Shown piece by piece: positions 5,248-5,914 of a DNA stretch of 5,914 bases. The stretch spans positions 1-5,914 of the forward strand of contig WREZ01000086.1 in NCBI GenBank assembly GCA_009779045.1, given 5' to 3'. The notes under the pieces were generated by a model. The model was not told the DNA's origin and did not search any database. It saw nothing but the letters and a program-made list of their open reading frames with translations. A program made the translations under genes and the position numbers. This DNA comes from Candidatus Bathycorpusculum sp. Lineage in GTDB: Archaea > Thermoproteota > Bathyarchaeia > Bathyarchaeales > Bathycorpusculaceae. The stretch's first letter is position 1, and each line of letters begins with the position of its first letter.

Positions 5248-5260
5248 CTTATTATATGTA
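5248..5260. promoter_or_regulatory. TATA-like box between the regulator array and the divergent gene
   Basis: On the minus strand TACATATAATAAG gives a start near 5228 and a leader of about 25 bases for the repeat ORFs and regulator. The element is nearly symmetric and might also serve the plus-strand gene, with a start near 5285. Another A/T-rich candidate for that gene is around 5330-5345. Confidence 0.4.
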
Positions 5261-5353
5261 TTGATAACTATGTCAACAAAAATTTTTAACAAAATGTGTC
5301 GATACAAATCGGCCAAAAATAGTTTGAACAAAATAAATGTAAATAAAGAATGC

Positions 5354-5358
5354 GGTGA
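5354..5358 (+). promoter_or_regulatory. Ribosome binding site GGTGA that sets the start at 5364
   Basis: GGTGA lies five bases before ATG 5364, the same spacing as for the small gene at 2888. An upstream GTG (5355) overlaps this site and is therefore an unlikely start. Confidence 0.6.
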
Positions 5359-5363
5359 AATTG

Positions 5364-5831
5364 ATGGAAGAACGTAAAAAGAATGAATGTGAATGTGTAC
5401 AACCTCCAGTAAACTGGTTTACTAATGTTATAAATGCTAATCAAAAGATGCACACGGACGAAATGACCGACTATGTAGAGCGCTTATCAGACTTAATGCG
5501 CATTATAGGCGGTAATCAAGAGTTGCCTAATGCTGGTATCTGTAATTACCATAAAAAATTCGCTTTTATGGGTGATAAGAACGATGTACAGAAACGGCGC
5601 TTCCTTTTAAATACGGCAAAAGGACTTTGTGAGCTAAGTCAACGTTGTTTAGTTCTTAACTGTGACTTTAACATAACTACGCCTGAAAGTTTTGCATGTA
5701 ACAGCAACATTACTTCGAAAGAGGATGTTAAAGAGTTGAAGCGAAACTGGCGTTACCTGACTAATTTGTTTGCACGACTGCAACCAGTTATCCACGACAA
5801 ACGCATGAAAGTTTTTTGTGAGCGTCTTTAG
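5364..5831 (+). CDS. Unrecognised cysteine-containing helical protein
   Basis: With the start at ATG 5364 the protein has 155 residues. It looks soluble and mostly helical, without signal peptide or membrane segment. Eight cysteines occur (9, 11, 60, 89, 95, 100, 112, 152), including CxC at 9-11, a C60-N-Y-H63 cluster and C95-x4-C100. With His63 and His144 these could bind zinc, iron or another metal, but the spacing matches no motif I know. Charged helices occupy roughly 25-48, 72-98 and 117-140. The N-terminal acidic and basic run (MEERKKNECE) is typical of a start. Its divergence from the regulator and its repeat array suggests it is controlled by that regulator. I do not recognise the family. 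Confidence 0.8.
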   Translation: MEERKKNECECVQPPVNWFTNVINANQKMHTDEMTDYVERLSDLMRIIGGNQELPNAGICNYHKKFAFMGDKNDVQKRRFLLNTAKGLCELSQRCLVLNCDFNITTPESFACNSNITSKEDVKELKRNWRYLTNLFARLQPVIHDKRMKVFCERL

Positions 5832-5859
5832 CAGAAATACTTGAGAAAAAACGTTACTA

Positions 5860-5866
5860 TTTTTTA
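5860..5866 (+). terminator. Possible T-run terminator
   Basis: A run of six T (5860-5865) lies 29 bases after the TAG of the cysteine-containing gene. No clear hairpin precedes it. Archaeal RNA polymerase can stop at T-runs alone, so it is a weak candidate. Confidence 0.35.
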
Positions 5867-5914
5867 GACAACTAAAAGCTGCTGCAGATACTTTGTCAAA
5901 TTAAAACTAATTAT

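Noticed and set aside
5171..5377. Plus-strand 68-codon open frame crossing the repeat and the promoter region
   Set aside because: It starts with TTG inside the repeat, is antisense to the regulator leader, and overlaps the better supported gene at 5364.

Overview
The window is about 5.9 kb of AT-rich archaeal chromosome. The archaeal signs are TATA-like boxes placed about 25 bases before starts, GGTGA-type ribosome binding sites, frequent TTG starts, and a tRNA-Val with an encoded CCA end. The gene content and the small protein that runs into the antisense of the tRNA bring Bathyarchaeia to mind, but I cannot prove that lineage by reading alone. Coding density is low, with three gene-poor stretches of about 480 to 600 bases.

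Layout. Bases 2-352 (+) are the 3' end of an unrecognised gene that runs in from the left and stops in a 7-bp-stem terminator. Bases 847-2419 (-) hold a tight pair: an ATP-grasp ligase followed, one base after its stop codon, by a HAD-family phosphatase. The two probably act in one pathway on a small metabolite. A tRNA-Val(UAC) gene (2589-2666, +) is divergent from them. A small minus-strand gene (2562-2888) begins beyond the tRNA and is read straight through its antisense strand. Bases 2889-3450 have no gene but carry short repeats. A small single-pass membrane protein (3451-3876, -) has a palindrome over its ribosome binding site. Bases 3877-4481 hold a long imperfect inverted repeat centred on a TATA box.

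The right end is the most unusual part. A winged-helix regulator (4482-4991, -) is preceded by two tandem 106-bp units. Each unit encodes a 34-codon relic or paralogue of the regulator's own N-terminus, and each ends one base before the next TTG start. Divergent from this array is an unrecognised protein with 8 cysteines (5364-5831, +). Regulator, leader array and divergent gene look like one locus with a shared control region around 5200-5360.

No integrase, transposase, CRISPR array or rRNA gene is visible.
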